NCBI RefSeq assembly: GCF_900698985.1 | Contig: NZ_LR217730.1 | Location: forward strand, 744,001-808,000 | Direction of reading: 5' to 3' | DNA: 64,000 nucleotides | Origin: Erwinia_E haradaeae_B | Lineage (GTDB): Bacteria; Pseudomonadota; Gammaproteobacteria; Enterobacterales; Enterobacteriaceae | Shown: piece by piece, positions 1-10,427 of the stretch | Position numbering within the stretch: position 1 is the first letter of the stretch | Layout of the letters: every line of letters starts with the position of its first letter | The notes under the pieces: model-generated | What the model was told of the DNA's origin: nothing | What the model saw: only the letters and a program-made list of their open reading frames with translations | Database searches by the model: none | Position numbers and translations under genes: made by a program

Positions 1-1903
1 ATTTCAACATCCATTTCTATCTTATATTGCTCCTGTCATTCTTGGTGAGCATATTGCGCTAGACACGGGTACTGGTGCAGTACATACCGCCCCTGACCAT
101 GGCTTAGATGACTATACCGTCAGTCAAAAATATTCTATTCAAACTATTAATCCAGTAGGACCAGATGGTTGCTATCTGCCAGGAATTTGGTCGAAACTAG
201 ATGGTGTAAACATTTTTCGAGCTAACGACATTATTCTGGACTCATTAGATAAAAAAGGTGCCTTACTGCACATGGAAATTATTGAGCATAGCTATCCACA
301 CTGCTGGCGTCATAAAACCCCTATTATCTTTCGCGCTACTCCACAATGGTTTATTAGTATGGATCAAAGGGGATTGCGTACACAATCTTTAAAAAACATT
401 AAATCAGTATCTTGGACACCAAGTTGGGGCGAAACGAGAATTCATAGTATGTTATCTCATCGCCCAGATTGGTGTATCTCCCGTCAGAGAACCTGGGGTG
501 TCCCTATACCTCTCTTTATACATAAAGAGAGCAATCAAATACATCCTAATTCTCTAGAGATAATGGAGAAAGTTGCCAAACGAGTAGAAAAGATTGGTAT
601 TCAAGCTTGGTGGGATTTAAATAGCTACGAGATTCTCGATGTTGATGCAGAAAATTATAGTAAAATATCTGATACATTAGATGTTTGGTTCGATTCAGGA
701 TCTACCATCCATTCAGTGATTAAAAACTATCCTGAATATTACGGTAATACGCCAGATATGTATCTAGAAGGTTCAGATCAGCACCGTGGATGGTTTATGT
801 CTTCTCTATTAATATCAACAGCCACAAAAGGAGTGGCACCATATCGACAAGTAATAACTCATGGATTTACCGTAGATGGTGAAGGTCGAAAAATGTCAAA
901 ATCTCAGGGCAACTCTATCAGGCCACTAGATATTATTAATAGACTTGGCGCAGACATTCTTCGTCTTTGGACAGCATCAACGAATTATTCAGGAGAAATT
1001 GCCTTTTCTGATCAAATTCTGCAAGGATCTTCCGATAGCTATCGTCGAATCCGTAATACCGCGCGTTTTCTAATAGCTAATCTAACAGGATTTTCTCCAG
1101 TAAAAGATAAAGTAAATAAAGAGAAGATGTTAATATTAGATCAGTGGGCAGTAGGTCGTGCTTTAGAAGCACAAAATGCTATTATTGCCTCATACGAAAC
1201 CTATCAATTTCATGAGGTGGTACAACGTATAGTACATTTTTGCTCTATTGAAATGGGAGCTTTTTATCTAGATGTGATCAAAGATCGTCAGTATACCACT
1301 AAAGTTGATAGTGTAGCCCGGCGTAGTTGTCAAACAGCATTATGGTATATTTCTGAAGCTTTAGTGCGTTGGATAGCACCTATTCTTTCCTTTACTGCAG
1401 ATGAGATATGGCAATACTTACCTGGTAATAGGGCAAAATATGTCTTCACTGAAGAATGGTATAACAATTTATTCAGCTTATCTGATCATGAAATAATGAA
1501 TAATATGTATTGGGATCAGATCCTCAAAGTACGTGGAGCAGTCAACAAGATTATCGAGCAAGCTCGCATTGATCAACTCATCAGAAATTCACTAGAAGTT
1601 AACATAATACTCTACGCAGATTCGGAGTTATCAAATAAATTACTGCGTCTAGATGAAGAATTGCGTTTTGTTTTACTTACATCTAAAGTGATAGTTTTAG
1701 ATATAAACCATGCACCTACTCACGCCCATCAGAGTACACTCCTAAAAAATCTTAAAATCGTGCTGCATAAATCTAACGATAAAAAATGCTTAAGATGCTG
1801 GCATCACACAGATGATATTGGTCAAAATATAATATATCCAGACATTTGTAATCGTTGCATTACTAATATTATTGGTGACGGTGAAGAGCGAAAATTTGCA
1901 TGA
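1..1903 (+). CDS. ileS: Isoleucyl-tRNA synthetase, 3' part (5' end outside window)
   Basis: Class I aminoacyl-tRNA synthetase that charges tRNA-Ile in the cytoplasm. The reading frame is open from base 2 to the TGA at 1901-1903 with no stop, giving 633 residues, which would be about residue 306 onward of a 938-residue E. coli-type enzyme. Visible parts are the end of the CP1 editing domain (HTAPDHG, where the family has HTAPGHG), the KMSKS ATP-binding signature at 890-904, the anticodon-binding helical domain, and the C-terminal zinc knuckle with CLRC and CNRC pairs. The HIGH motif must lie upstream of the window. The gene overlaps lspA by four bases (ATGA), the usual enteric arrangement, so the two are co-transcribed. 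Confidence 0.98.
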   Translation, partial: FQHPFLSYIAPVILGEHIALDTGTGAVHTAPDHGLDDYTVSQKYSIQTINPVGPDGCYLPGIWSKLDGVNIFRANDIILDSLDKKGALLHMEIIEHSYPHCWRHKTPIIFRATPQWFISMDQRGLRTQSLKNIKSVSWTPSWGETRIHSMLSHRPDWCISRQRTWGVPIPLFIHKESNQIHPNSLEIMEKVAKRVEKIGIQAWWDLNSYEILDVDAENYSKISDTLDVWFDSGSTIHSVIKNYPEYYGNTPDMYLEGSDQHRGWFMSSLLISTATKGVAPYRQVITHGFTVDGEGRKMSKSQGNSIRPLDIINRLGADILRLWTASTNYSGEIAFSDQILQGSSDSYRRIRNTARFLIANLTGFSPVKDKVNKEKMLILDQWAVGRALEAQNAIIASYETYQFHEVVQRIVHFCSIEMGAFYLDVIKDRQYTTKVDSVARRSCQTALWYISEALVRWIAPILSFTADEIWQYLPGNRAKYVFTEEWYNNLFSLSDHEIMNNMYWDQILKVRGAVNKIIEQARIDQLIRNSLEVNIILYADSELSNKLLRLDEELRFVLLTSKVIVLDINHAPTHAHQSTLLKNLKIVLHKSNDKKCLRCWHHTDDIGQNIIYPDICNRCITNIIGDGEERKFA

Positions 1904-2397
1904 TTAATTTGAATTTACGCTGCCATAGCTTGCGCTGGATATGGATAGCCATTATTGTAGCAATTATCGATATAAGTAGTAAAGAATGGATTATTCAGCA
2001 TCTTATTCTACATGAATCCATATCAATTATACCACTTTTTAACTTTTATTATACCCGTAATTTTGGTGCAGCATTCAGTTTTTTGTCTAATCAAGACGGG
2101 TGGCATCGTTGGTTATTATCTAGTATTACTGGGATGCTAATTATGGTCTTATTAGTTAAAATATACTTTTATTATACTAATGATAAATATAATAGTCTTT
2201 TCTATACTTTAATAATAGGTGGCGCATTGGGTAATCTTTACGATCGTATTTACCGTGGTTTTGTTATTGATTTTATTGACTTTTATATTGGAAAGTGGCA
2301 TTTTGCGACATTTAATATTGCAGATAGTGCAATCTGTATGGGGTCTATTTTGCTTATACTAAGAAAAATAATAAAACATAAAAATAAAAAAAGCTAA
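1900..2397 (+). CDS. lspA: Lipoprotein signal peptidase (signal peptidase II)
   Basis: Inner-membrane aspartyl protease that removes signal peptides from diacylated prolipoproteins. The 165 residues match the family length and contain four hydrophobic segments. The two catalytic aspartates are visible in GNLYDR and FNIADS near residues 124 and 143, with the conserved YTRNFGAAFS stretch near residue 50. The start codon overlaps the ileS stop, giving translational coupling. A hairpin lies about 45 bases after the stop. In E. coli fkpB follows and then ispH; fkpB is not recognisable here. Confidence 0.97.
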   Translation: MINLNLRCHSLRWIWIAIIVAIIDISSKEWIIQHLILHESISIIPLFNFYYTRNFGAAFSFLSNQDGWHRWLLSSITGMLIMVLLVKIYFYYTNDKYNSLFYTLIIGGALGNLYDRIYRGFVIDFIDFYIGKWHFATFNIADSAICMGSILLILRKIIKHKNKKS

Positions 2398-2443
2398 TAT
2401 TATATTCTAATAAGGTATTTAAAAATAACCTCTATAACCAGAT

Positions 2444-2481
2444 CACTCAATACTTTTAGAAAGTAATCTAAAGCTTGAGTG
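2444..2481 (+). terminator. Hairpin after lspA, possible terminator
   Basis: CACTCAA at 2444-2450 pairs with TTGAGTG at 2475-2481, and inside it CTTTTAGA pairs with TCTAAAG with one bulged T. It starts 47 bases after the lspA stop. There is no U-run after the stem, so termination activity is uncertain. Confidence 0.4.
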
Positions 2482-2583
2482 CGCAAAATAAAACTTATAA
2501 TCAGTTTTATATTATTACTTAGTAATTAGCAATTAATATACCTTCTATCATAACGTTAAAATTATTCACTATTATACAAAAAG

Positions 2584-2615
2584 TATAATTAAATTATAAT
2601 TAAATTATAATTAAA
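2584..2615. repeat. 11-base tandem repeat, about 2.9 copies
   Basis: The unit TATAATTAAAT begins at 2584, 2595 and 2606. This is a short direct repeat of the slippage type, inside non-coding AT-rich DNA. Confidence 0.8.
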
Positions 2616-3238
2616 GAGGAAACCTTCAAAATCATCGAATCCTTAATGAGTTATATATAGAATTATATTATAAATGAATAATTTAATGACCTATTTTGTA
2701 ATATATGCAAAATACTTAATAAAAAAAATTTTAATATATATTATATATAACTGAATAAAGTTGTAATTTTGAAAATCACACAAGAACCAATGTCTATTAG
2801 TAGAAGATCATGCTAACAAATCAATAATATTTTTTTTATAGAACTTCCCTAATAAAACATAACAAGATAACATATATTTATTTATAAATTACATAAAATA
2901 AATTATAAATATATCTATTTATTGCTCTTATCTTAGTTATAGAGTCGATGTTGAGATTAAAATATCCATAATTAATAATGCTATATATGTTGCTATCAGA
3001 TATTTTATTTTTGATAAAAAAGAAAAATTAAAAACTGCTATCATACATTAATATATATAAACACTCCCAGAATCAGATTATTTTTTAATATAATAAACAC
3101 AAATTTCATAAAAGTTTCTTAATGCGGTTAAACATCTTTTAAAAAATCTATTATTTTCCTATTCCATGTTCTCAATATTAGAAATATATCATAGGTTAAT
3201 GTTAATTACTGTCATCTGATCGTAATTGGAGATCAGTT

Positions 3239-4192
3239 ATGAAAATCTTACTAGCTAATCCACGCGGGTTTTGTGCTGGCGTTGATCGAGCGATTAGTAT
3301 TGTTGAGCGCGTTTTAGATATATATGGCGCACCAATTTACGTGCGTCATGAAATAGTACATAATCGCTATGTCGTAAATAATTTGAAAAATCGAGGAGTT
3401 ATTTTTATTGAAGACATCGGTCAGATACCAGATAGATCTATTGTGATCTTCTCTGCTCATGGTGTCTCTAAATTAGTTTATGATAAAACAATAGAACGGG
3501 ATTTTTTAATAGTATATGATGCTACCTGCCCATTGGTAAAAAAGGTTCACCTGGAAGTATTACGCGCTAGCCAACAAGGTATAGAGGCTATTTTTATTGG
3601 CCATAAAGGTCATCCAGAGGTAGAAGGCACTATGGGACAATACACCAACCCACATGGTGGAATGTATTTAGTTAGCACATTAAGTGATGTATTTAAGTTG
3701 CAGATAAAAGATAAAGAGAATCTACGATTTATGATGCAAACAACTTTATCAATTGACGACAGTCAACAAATTATTAATGCTTTGTATTCTCGTTTTCCCA
3801 AAATTATCGGATCACGTAAAAATGATATCTGTTATGCCACAGCCAATCGACAGCAAGCAGTTAAAAATCTTGCGCATTGTTCTGAGCTAATATTAGTAGT
3901 TGGTTCAAAAAATTCCTCTAATTCTAACCGTTTAGTAGAACTTTCTAGACAATTAGGATGTCAAACGTATTTAATTGACTCTGAGGAGGACATTCAGGAA
4001 GAATGGCTACAAAATATAAACTGTATTGGTATCACCGCTGGAGCATCAGCACCAGATATTCTTGTAAGGCGGGTTATTAGAAAACTCATGGAACTTGGTG
4101 CCACGCACAGCGTAGAGTTTCTTGGTCATGCAGAAAATATAATATTTCAAATACCAAAAGAATTACGAATAAAAACTAAAAATTCTTATTAA
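3239..4192 (+). CDS. ispH: 4-hydroxy-3-methylbut-2-enyl diphosphate reductase
   Basis: Last enzyme of the MEP isoprenoid pathway: a [4Fe-4S] protein that reduces HMBPP to IPP and DMAPP. The 317 residues match the family length. The three cluster cysteines lie in GFCAGVDRA (residue 12), ATCPLV (near 96) and ICYAT (near 198). The substrate-binding NSSNSNRL motif is also present. The start is supported by GGAG eight bases upstream. IspG, the preceding enzyme of the pathway, is encoded at 59123-60247, so both Fe-S steps are kept in this window. Confidence 0.98.
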   Translation: MKILLANPRGFCAGVDRAISIVERVLDIYGAPIYVRHEIVHNRYVVNNLKNRGVIFIEDIGQIPDRSIVIFSAHGVSKLVYDKTIERDFLIVYDATCPLVKKVHLEVLRASQQGIEAIFIGHKGHPEVEGTMGQYTNPHGGMYLVSTLSDVFKLQIKDKENLRFMMQTTLSIDDSQQIINALYSRFPKIIGSRKNDICYATANRQQAVKNLAHCSELILVVGSKNSSNSNRLVELSRQLGCQTYLIDSEEDIQEEWLQNINCIGITAGASAPDILVRRVIRKLMELGATHSVEFLGHAENIIFQIPKELRIKTKNSY

Positions 4193-4382
4193 TTACTTGA
4201 TTAAGGTTTACCATCACATGGGATAAAAATATAAAAAAAATATTTTTTAGTATTTGAAAAATCTAAAAGGCATTATAATTATATTATTATCATAATCTAT
4301 TAATAGATATAAACCTAATTAAGAAAAATTCGAATAAAGTCTTATGATCTCCATAGCTCCTAAAAATATAAAAAAAATAAAT

Positions 4383-5342
4383 TTATAGCCACTTTTTTCG
4401 TTTGAAATAAGCATAAGGAGCCAGACCTGCTAATATCATCAGCAATATTGCTGATGGATATCCTAAGCTCCATCTCAGCTCTGGCATAAATGAAAAATTC
4501 ATCCCGTAGCTAGATGCTACCAAAGTTGGAGGTAAAAAAACTACTGATACTACCGAAAAAATTTTAATAATACGACTTTGTTCAATATTAATAAAACCCA
4601 TTGCTGCTTGCATTAAAAAATTTACCTTCTGAAAAAGTGATTCAGTATGTGGTAATAACGATTCAACATCACGCAAAATTTCACGCGCTTGTGCTAACTG
4701 ATTGCCAGGTAGTCGAGTCTTTCGTACTAAAAAATTTAACGCTCTCTGAGTATCCATTAGACAAAGGCGCACTTTCCATCCTATATCCTCTTGACCTGCC
4801 AAAGCTAAAAGAGCATTATCAAATTCATCTCCCTGTTGACCTTCCATAATTACTCTACTAAATTTTTCTAAATTACTAGAGATATTTTCTATTTCATCAG
4901 CTAACTGTTCAATTTTTGTTTCAAAAAGATCAAGTAAAATCTCATAGGCATTACCATCAATTAATACTTGATTCCGTGCTCGCATACGATATAAGCGGAA
5001 GGCTGGAAGCTCTCTTTCACGCAAGGTATACAAACGACCCCCACGGATAGTAAATGCTACAGTTGAATTTCCTGCATGATCATCTATGTCCTCATATAGA
5101 AAAAAAGAATGGATATGTAAACCATCTTTATCTTCGAAAAAGCGAGCTGAAGCCTCTATATCTTCTAATTCTGGACTTGTAGCTAAAACTTGACCTAGTA
5201 CGCTGTGCACACGAGCACGTTGTGTTTCTTCTGGCCCAATGAGATCCACCCAAATTGATTCACTAAGATTATCGCTACTATTGGGCCCCCCCAATATAAG
5301 TCGACGCAGACGACTTCTTTCTAGTTTAAATGCGTTCAACAT
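4383..5342 (-). CDS. corA: Magnesium/cobalt transport protein CorA
   Basis: Pentameric inner-membrane channel importing Mg2+ (and Co2+, Ni2+). The 319 residues compare with 316 in E. coli. A long cytoplasmic N-terminal domain precedes two C-terminal transmembrane helices. The signature YGMNF lies at the end of the first helix and the MPEL loop follows. The last residues FKRKKWL give the basic cytoplasmic tail. It stands alone, convergent with ispH. The Shine-Dalgarno is weak. Confidence 0.98.
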   Translation of the reverse strand: MLNAFKLERSRLRRLILGGPNSSDNLSESIWVDLIGPEETQRARVHSVLGQVLATSPELEDIEASARFFEDKDGLHIHSFFLYEDIDDHAGNSTVAFTIRGGRLYTLRERELPAFRLYRMRARNQVLIDGNAYEILLDLFETKIEQLADEIENISSNLEKFSRVIMEGQQGDEFDNALLALAGQEDIGWKVRLCLMDTQRALNFLVRKTRLPGNQLAQAREILRDVESLLPHTESLFQKVNFLMQAAMGFINIEQSRIIKIFSVVSVVFLPPTLVASSYGMNFSFMPELRWSLGYPSAILLMILAGLAPYAYFKRKKWL

Positions 5343-6751
5343 AACTTTTTCTCAAGTTAAGATGGTAAATTAGGTAAAGAGCTGAATACAGTTTAACTTA
5401 ATTAAAGTAGGATTTATTATACAATTCATTATGTATCATCTTCTGCTACTCAAAGTTTATTTTAAGTATCTACTATTTAAGATGGTAATAGTAAAATATA
5501 GAATAAATTCTATATAATCCCCTGAATTTTAACTAGAATTACTATACTTTTTTTAGCCTACTGGTATTTTAATACAAACAAATCTCTCTAAGGTATTTAA
5601 TTTATATAAATCTACATAAGAACTTAACATTTTTAGTCAAATTATTTTTATTTATAGTCACACGTTATTAGTATCCTTTAATTGTAATTAATATTTGAGA
5701 TACACAACATATTCCCCTATATATACATTTATATACTCTATGAGATTAACTAACTAAATATCTGATCTAATATAAAAAACTAATTCAGCATATTATTTGC
5801 TAATAACATTTTTAAAAATATACAAACTCTTCATTTATCATTTCACATCCCAAGATGACCTTTTTTATCACAAACATACATCATATATTATGTCTATTAT
5901 GACTACTTAACTCTTATGAACTCTTGTTCATATACTAAAACTACCCGACAATATCTTTTTTTAATCTTATTCCATTCTATACAATACTACAGCGAGAATT
6001 TAATATTTTTATTAACAATGTTAAATCGACTTTACCTCTGAAGTATAACCTAATCTGTATCATTGTTATCATTATAATATTCTATATATTTTACGCATGT
6101 AGTCTATTTATATCAGTACTATAACATTTATATTAGTTTTTTTATTTATTACTCACGCTAGAAAAATCATAGTTTTTATGCAGTATAATACAGTATTATG
6201 CTGTATTATGAGATATTTGAGCTATTCAATTGCCCTAGATAATACTTAAAACATATATAACACCAGAAAACCTGGTCTTCATAGAACTATATATGCTATA
6301 CATACTATTTGTGTACTTTAATTTTACGGAAATATTATAGTTATCTATACAGATCTAGAAAAACTTATTTGCTATACTCTTAAAAATTTTACTCAATTTA
6401 GACTAGATTATATTATAATCATTATGGATTTCTTATTCACTCACCTGGAGATAAGCGTATAGTGCAGAATATATAACTACTAAAACCATATATAATATGG
6501 TACATGAACTAAAAAATGTTTTGTGAGATATTTACTATATTACGCAGAATGACTGTAAAAATTATTAATACTACATAGAACGCTTTGCTGTTCTAGTTTG
6601 TAATCACAAAATATTAAATATTACAATCTATGAGCCTAAATTAATATACTAAAGTAGCATATTATTATCTCATACCCATTCCTCAAACACAGAGGCTTTG
6701 TTATAGTTTATATTTCTGCTTATTATTATATCAGGGTATGCGACAACATAC
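5343..6751. other. Spacer upstream of ompA
   Basis: About 1.4 kb between divergent corA and ompA with no recognisable gene on either strand. It contains a short perfect inverted repeat (ATAATACAG / CTGTATTAT, 6185-6193 and 6201-6209). Base composition rises slightly after 6430, but no frame there resembled a protein I know. Confidence 0.6.
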
Positions 6752-6779
6752 TTGTAAGTTTTGTAGTACGTTGTAGACT
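6752..6779 (+). promoter_or_regulatory. ompA promoter, conserved with E. coli
   Basis: TTGTAA at 6752-6757 and TAGACT at 6774-6779 are 16 bases apart. The segment from ACTTGTAAGTTTT to TACGTTGTAGACTTTA matches my memory of the E. coli ompA promoter except for four bases in the middle. Transcription would start near 6786, giving a leader of about 130 nt, close to the 133-nt E. coli leader. Confidence 0.75.
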
Positions 6780-6914
6780 TTAGTGCATTAAGGAACCAAG
6801 TTCTTCTAGAATTATGGTAGAAAGATAAATAACCTGAATCACTTGGCAAAGAGATGAACCGAAAGAGCTAACTTATGCTCATTGCTTATTTAAAATGATA
6901 ACGAGGCATAAAAA

Positions 6915-7964
6915 ATGAAAAAAACAGCTATCGCAATTGCAGTGGCATTGGCTAGTTTTGCTACAGTAGCGCGAGCTACTCCTAAGGATAACACTTGGTA
7001 TAGTGGTGTTAAATTGGGCTGGTCTCATTACGATGATACCGGTTACTCTAATATCCCACACCAACAAAATGATGGCCCTAACCATCGGAGCCAACTAGGT
7101 TCTGGTATGTTTTTTGGTTATCAAGCAAATCCGCACTTAAGTTTTGATTTAGGATATGACTGGTTTGGTCGCATGCCAAATAAAGGCAAGACCATTCATG
7201 GTGCCTTTAAAGCACAAGGAGTCCAACTAGCAGCAAAAATTAACTATCCAATTTCTAATAATCTTGATGCATATACCCGTTTAGGTAGCATGATGTGGCA
7301 TGCCAATACAGTGCAGACTAATCCGACCAATATTAACCTGCGCTCTAAAGATAGCGGTGTGTCACCACTTATAGCATTGGGAATGGAATATACTATCAAT
7401 AAAAATTGGTCCACACGATTAGACTACCAATGGGTAAATAATATCGGAAATGCTAGAACTATTGGTGCACGCCCTAACAATGGTTTACTCAATATCGGTG
7501 TTTCTTATCATTTTGGTAAAGATGAAGAAGAGAGTGTTATTCCTTTATCACCTTCCGCTCCAGAAAATAATCATTTCACTTTAAAATCTGATGTACTATT
7601 TGCGTTTAATCAAGCTAATCTAAATGCAGATGGTCAAAAGATATTAGATCAATTGTATACTAAAGTTAATAGTCTAGACACTAAAAACGCTTCTATAGTA
7701 GTAGTAGGTTATAGTGACCGCATTGGTTCGGAGCAATATAATCAAAAACTATCTGAAAAACGAACTCAAGCAGTTGTGGACTATTTAATAGATAAGGGTG
7801 TACCAAATACCCAGATTTCCTCACATAGTGAAGGAAGCACTAACCCAGCTTCTACACATACATGTGATGCAGTGCAAAATCAACAAGAATTGATTGTCTG
7901 TTTAGCACCAGATCGACGTGTGGAAATTGAAGTTAAAGATATGCAAGATATTGAAAACCAGTAA
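6915..7964 (+). CDS. ompA: Outer membrane protein A
   Basis: Outer-membrane porin-like protein that also anchors the envelope to peptidoglycan. The 349 residues begin with a signal peptide ending in VARA (cleavage after residue 21). An eight-strand beta barrel follows to about residue 195, then a Pro-rich linker and a periplasmic OmpA domain. The diaminopimelate-binding Asp and Arg (GYSDRIG and SEKRTQ) are kept, as are the two C-terminal cysteines. The ribosome-binding region ATAACGAGGC before the start is nearly identical to E. coli. A strong hairpin follows the stop. Retention of a full-length OmpA suggests the outer membrane is still built. Confidence 0.98.
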   Translation: MKKTAIAIAVALASFATVARATPKDNTWYSGVKLGWSHYDDTGYSNIPHQQNDGPNHRSQLGSGMFFGYQANPHLSFDLGYDWFGRMPNKGKTIHGAFKAQGVQLAAKINYPISNNLDAYTRLGSMMWHANTVQTNPTNINLRSKDSGVSPLIALGMEYTINKNWSTRLDYQWVNNIGNARTIGARPNNGLLNIGVSYHFGKDEEESVIPLSPSAPENNHFTLKSDVLFAFNQANLNADGQKILDQLYTKVNSLDTKNASIVVVGYSDRIGSEQYNQKLSEKRTQAVVDYLIDKGVPNTQISSHSEGSTNPASTHTCDAVQNQQELIVCLAPDRRVEIEVKDMQDIENQ

Positions 7965-7982
7965 TTTAATAAAGTATGATGT

Positions 7983-8016
7983 CTATATATACCTCTGATT
8001 ATAGGGGTATATATAG
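7983..8016 (+). terminator. ompA terminator hairpin
   Basis: Fourteen-base arms, 7983-7996 (CTATATATACCTCT) and 8003-8016, pair with a single G-U pair around a six-base loop, starting 19 bases after the ompA stop. A short TTTA follows rather than a long U-run. Confidence 0.7.
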
Positions 8017-8995
8017 TTTATATATAGTTAATTATTGCATAACATTATATTACTTAAAAGAAAACTGTTTATTTAAGAAATAACAAATACATTAATGCTA
8101 TTTATAGCATGGTAACTAATAGCAAAAAATTGTTAATAACATATATATTTTGCAAAATACAGCATAAATATTTTCAATATTATTTGATAATAACACCGTA
8201 TCTGACATCAATGTAAAGGTAAATAACTATACATGCTTATTATTTTATAATAACTAATACTTTCAAGTGTTTCTAATAAAGCAGGTAAAATTAGATAAGT
8301 ATCTATAAGATACTACTTTTCATGTGTCAATATTCAATTACTAATTATAGTATAATATTATATATATGATATTATGTCTTTTGATGTCTGTCTTATTTAT
8401 AATTAAGATATACATGTATTACTAATACATAAAAAAACTATAAAAAATTAGTGTCATGTACTAGTAAAATATCTGAGCTATTTTATATTGCAGAATATTT
8501 GATAAATTTCGAGTATTATCTATTTACGTTTAATTATAAACATACTTATTTAAATAATATGACAAAATAGTAGATATTAATAGAAAAACATGATGATTTA
8601 TAATTACTATGAAAAAAACTAGTAATATATTCTTTATATATAAAAAAATTATTATGTGGTAAAAATATTATAAAGAAAAAAATTTTTAATTTCTTATATT
8701 ATCAATAATTATCTATTAAAATCGTATTTTATCCTCACATTGTATAACTATCCTATCATGAAGCTCAACTCATGCAAAAAAAACTAAAATAATATAATCT
8801 TATTATCGATAAACTTTATCACGAACTTTTCAAGATAAAACGATATGACTGTGATTGATTGTAATATAATTAATTCTCTCCAATTAAGAGACTTTATAAG
8901 TAAGGAGTGAATGCAGTATCTAGTTAATCGAATTATACTCTTAAAATAAAAATGTTTTCTCAAAAACAAACGAAATAGGTCATTCGGAGATAAAA
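8017..8995. other. Spacer between ompA and tig
   Basis: About 1 kb of AT-rich DNA. In E. coli bolA precedes tig; no trace of it is readable here. Only a Shine-Dalgarno (CGGAG) before tig stands out. Confidence 0.6.
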
Positions 8996-10300
8996 ATGAA
9001 AGCTTTAACAAATAATACACAAGATTTTAATAAGTGTATAACACTAACTATTGAAAAAATAGTGATTGAAGACACAGTGAAAAAAAAACTAGCACAAATA
9101 GCAAAAAAATCAAAAATAGATGGCTTTCGTCCAGGAAAAGCTCCGCTTCATATTATAGAACAATATCACGGTCACTCTATCCGACAAGACGTGATCAACG
9201 AATTAATGCAGCGTTACTTTATGGATATGATGATAAAAAATCAACTTCACCCGTCTAGCAACCCAGTATACATTATACTGGAAAGCGCAGATGATAAAGA
9301 TATCACCTTCTCTGTAAAATTTGATGTGTATCCAGCTATTGAGATAAAGGGAATTCAAAACATACAAATTGAAAAACCAATTATAACAGTTACTGAATCC
9401 GATGTTGATTCAATGATACAAATACTTCGTCAACAAAAAGCTATCTGGAAGGAGACTTATGCTCCTATTAGGATAAAAGATCGTGTTACAATAAAATTTA
9501 GCGGCTTCAAAAACAACGATGCATTACCAAATCTTAAAGAATCAAATCTTGTATTGATCATCGGAGATGGACAGATGACCTCTGTTTTTGAAGAAGGTAT
9601 TATTGGGCATAAAACAGGTGAACACTTTACCAGTGAAATATGTTTTCCGAAAAATCACAATAATTTAGCGTTACAAGGGCAAACGATAAAATTTGATATT
9701 TTAGTAAAAAAAGTAGAAACATACACTCTTCCAGAAATTGATACAGATTTTATTAAAAAATTCGGTGTTAAAGAAGGCTCTCTTAAAACGCTACATGCAG
9801 AAGTGCGCCAAAACATGCAGCGTGAACTCAATAATGCAGTCCGTCATTTTATAAAATCACAGGTTATTATCGGATTAGTACAAACAAACTACATAGAGAT
9901 TCCAGATACGTTAGTGGATAGTAAGATGGCTCTTTTGGAAAAACAGAAAAATAATAATTATCATAATACAACGAAAAAAAAAGTGAATTCTTCTAAAATG
10001 ATCTCTTTTGAGGAAACCAAGCATAGTATACTAGTGAATTTGCTTCTTACTCAAGTTATTTATAATTATAATATTACAACCAATAAAGAGCGTGTTAGAG
10101 CATTAATAGAAGAAATAGCTTCTGCTTATGACGATCCAAAAGCGGTTATAGCTCAATATCAATCGAATACTGAACTCATGAAAAACATATATAATACTGA
10201 TCTAGAAGAACAAGCAGTAGAAGCTATTCTTAGAAAGGCACAGATAATTGAAAAATGCACAACCTTCCAGGAGTTTATGTATCCACCCATTAAACACTAA
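8996..10300 (+). CDS. tig: Trigger factor, ribosome-associated chaperone
   Basis: Peptidyl-prolyl isomerase and chaperone that docks at the ribosomal exit tunnel. The 434 residues match the E. coli length of 432. The ribosome-binding signature is visible as GFRPGKAP near residue 43. The FKBP-type PPIase domain spans about 150-245, followed by the helical C-terminal arms. CGGAG six bases upstream supports the ATG start. In E. coli clpP-clpX follow; here the next gene is nadK on the other strand, so the neighbourhood has been rearranged. Lys and Asn content is high, in line with the AT bias. Confidence 0.97.
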   Translation: MKALTNNTQDFNKCITLTIEKIVIEDTVKKKLAQIAKKSKIDGFRPGKAPLHIIEQYHGHSIRQDVINELMQRYFMDMMIKNQLHPSSNPVYIILESADDKDITFSVKFDVYPAIEIKGIQNIQIEKPIITVTESDVDSMIQILRQQKAIWKETYAPIRIKDRVTIKFSGFKNNDALPNLKESNLVLIIGDGQMTSVFEEGIIGHKTGEHFTSEICFPKNHNNLALQGQTIKFDILVKKVETYTLPEIDTDFIKKFGVKEGSLKTLHAEVRQNMQRELNNAVRHFIKSQVIIGLVQTNYIEIPDTLVDSKMALLEKQKNNNYHNTTKKKVNSSKMISFEETKHSILVNLLLTQVIYNYNITTNKERVRALIEEIASAYDDPKAVIAQYQSNTELMKNIYNTDLEEQAVEAILRKAQIIEKCTTFQEFMYPPIKH

Positions 10301-10427
10301 ACTAAACCCTTCTCGCAAATAAGCTACCTATATTGTATATGACATAAAATAAGTTTCTGCTTCACTAAAAATAAATCAATGCTACTTCTCTATGAGAAAC
10401 CATAAAGAGCATAATATAGATTAATTT

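Larger units (their letters stand above)
2398..3238. other. Eroded spacer where fkpB would be expected
   Basis: AT-rich spacer between lspA and ispH. In E. coli this slot holds fkpB. I see no convincing fkpB remnant. It contains a hairpin after lspA, an 11-base tandem repeat at 2584-2615, and a good Shine-Dalgarno (GGAG) just before ispH. Confidence 0.6.

Noticed and set aside
2930..2975. Plus-strand VDVEIKIS, possible end of fkpB (family FDIEVLEI)
   Set aside because: Residues before it do not align with FkpB and the match is too short for such AT-rich sequence.
4295..4308. Perfect 14-base palindrome ATCTATTAATAGAT between ispH and corA
   Set aside because: Short AT palindromes are expected often at this composition; no operator family recognised.
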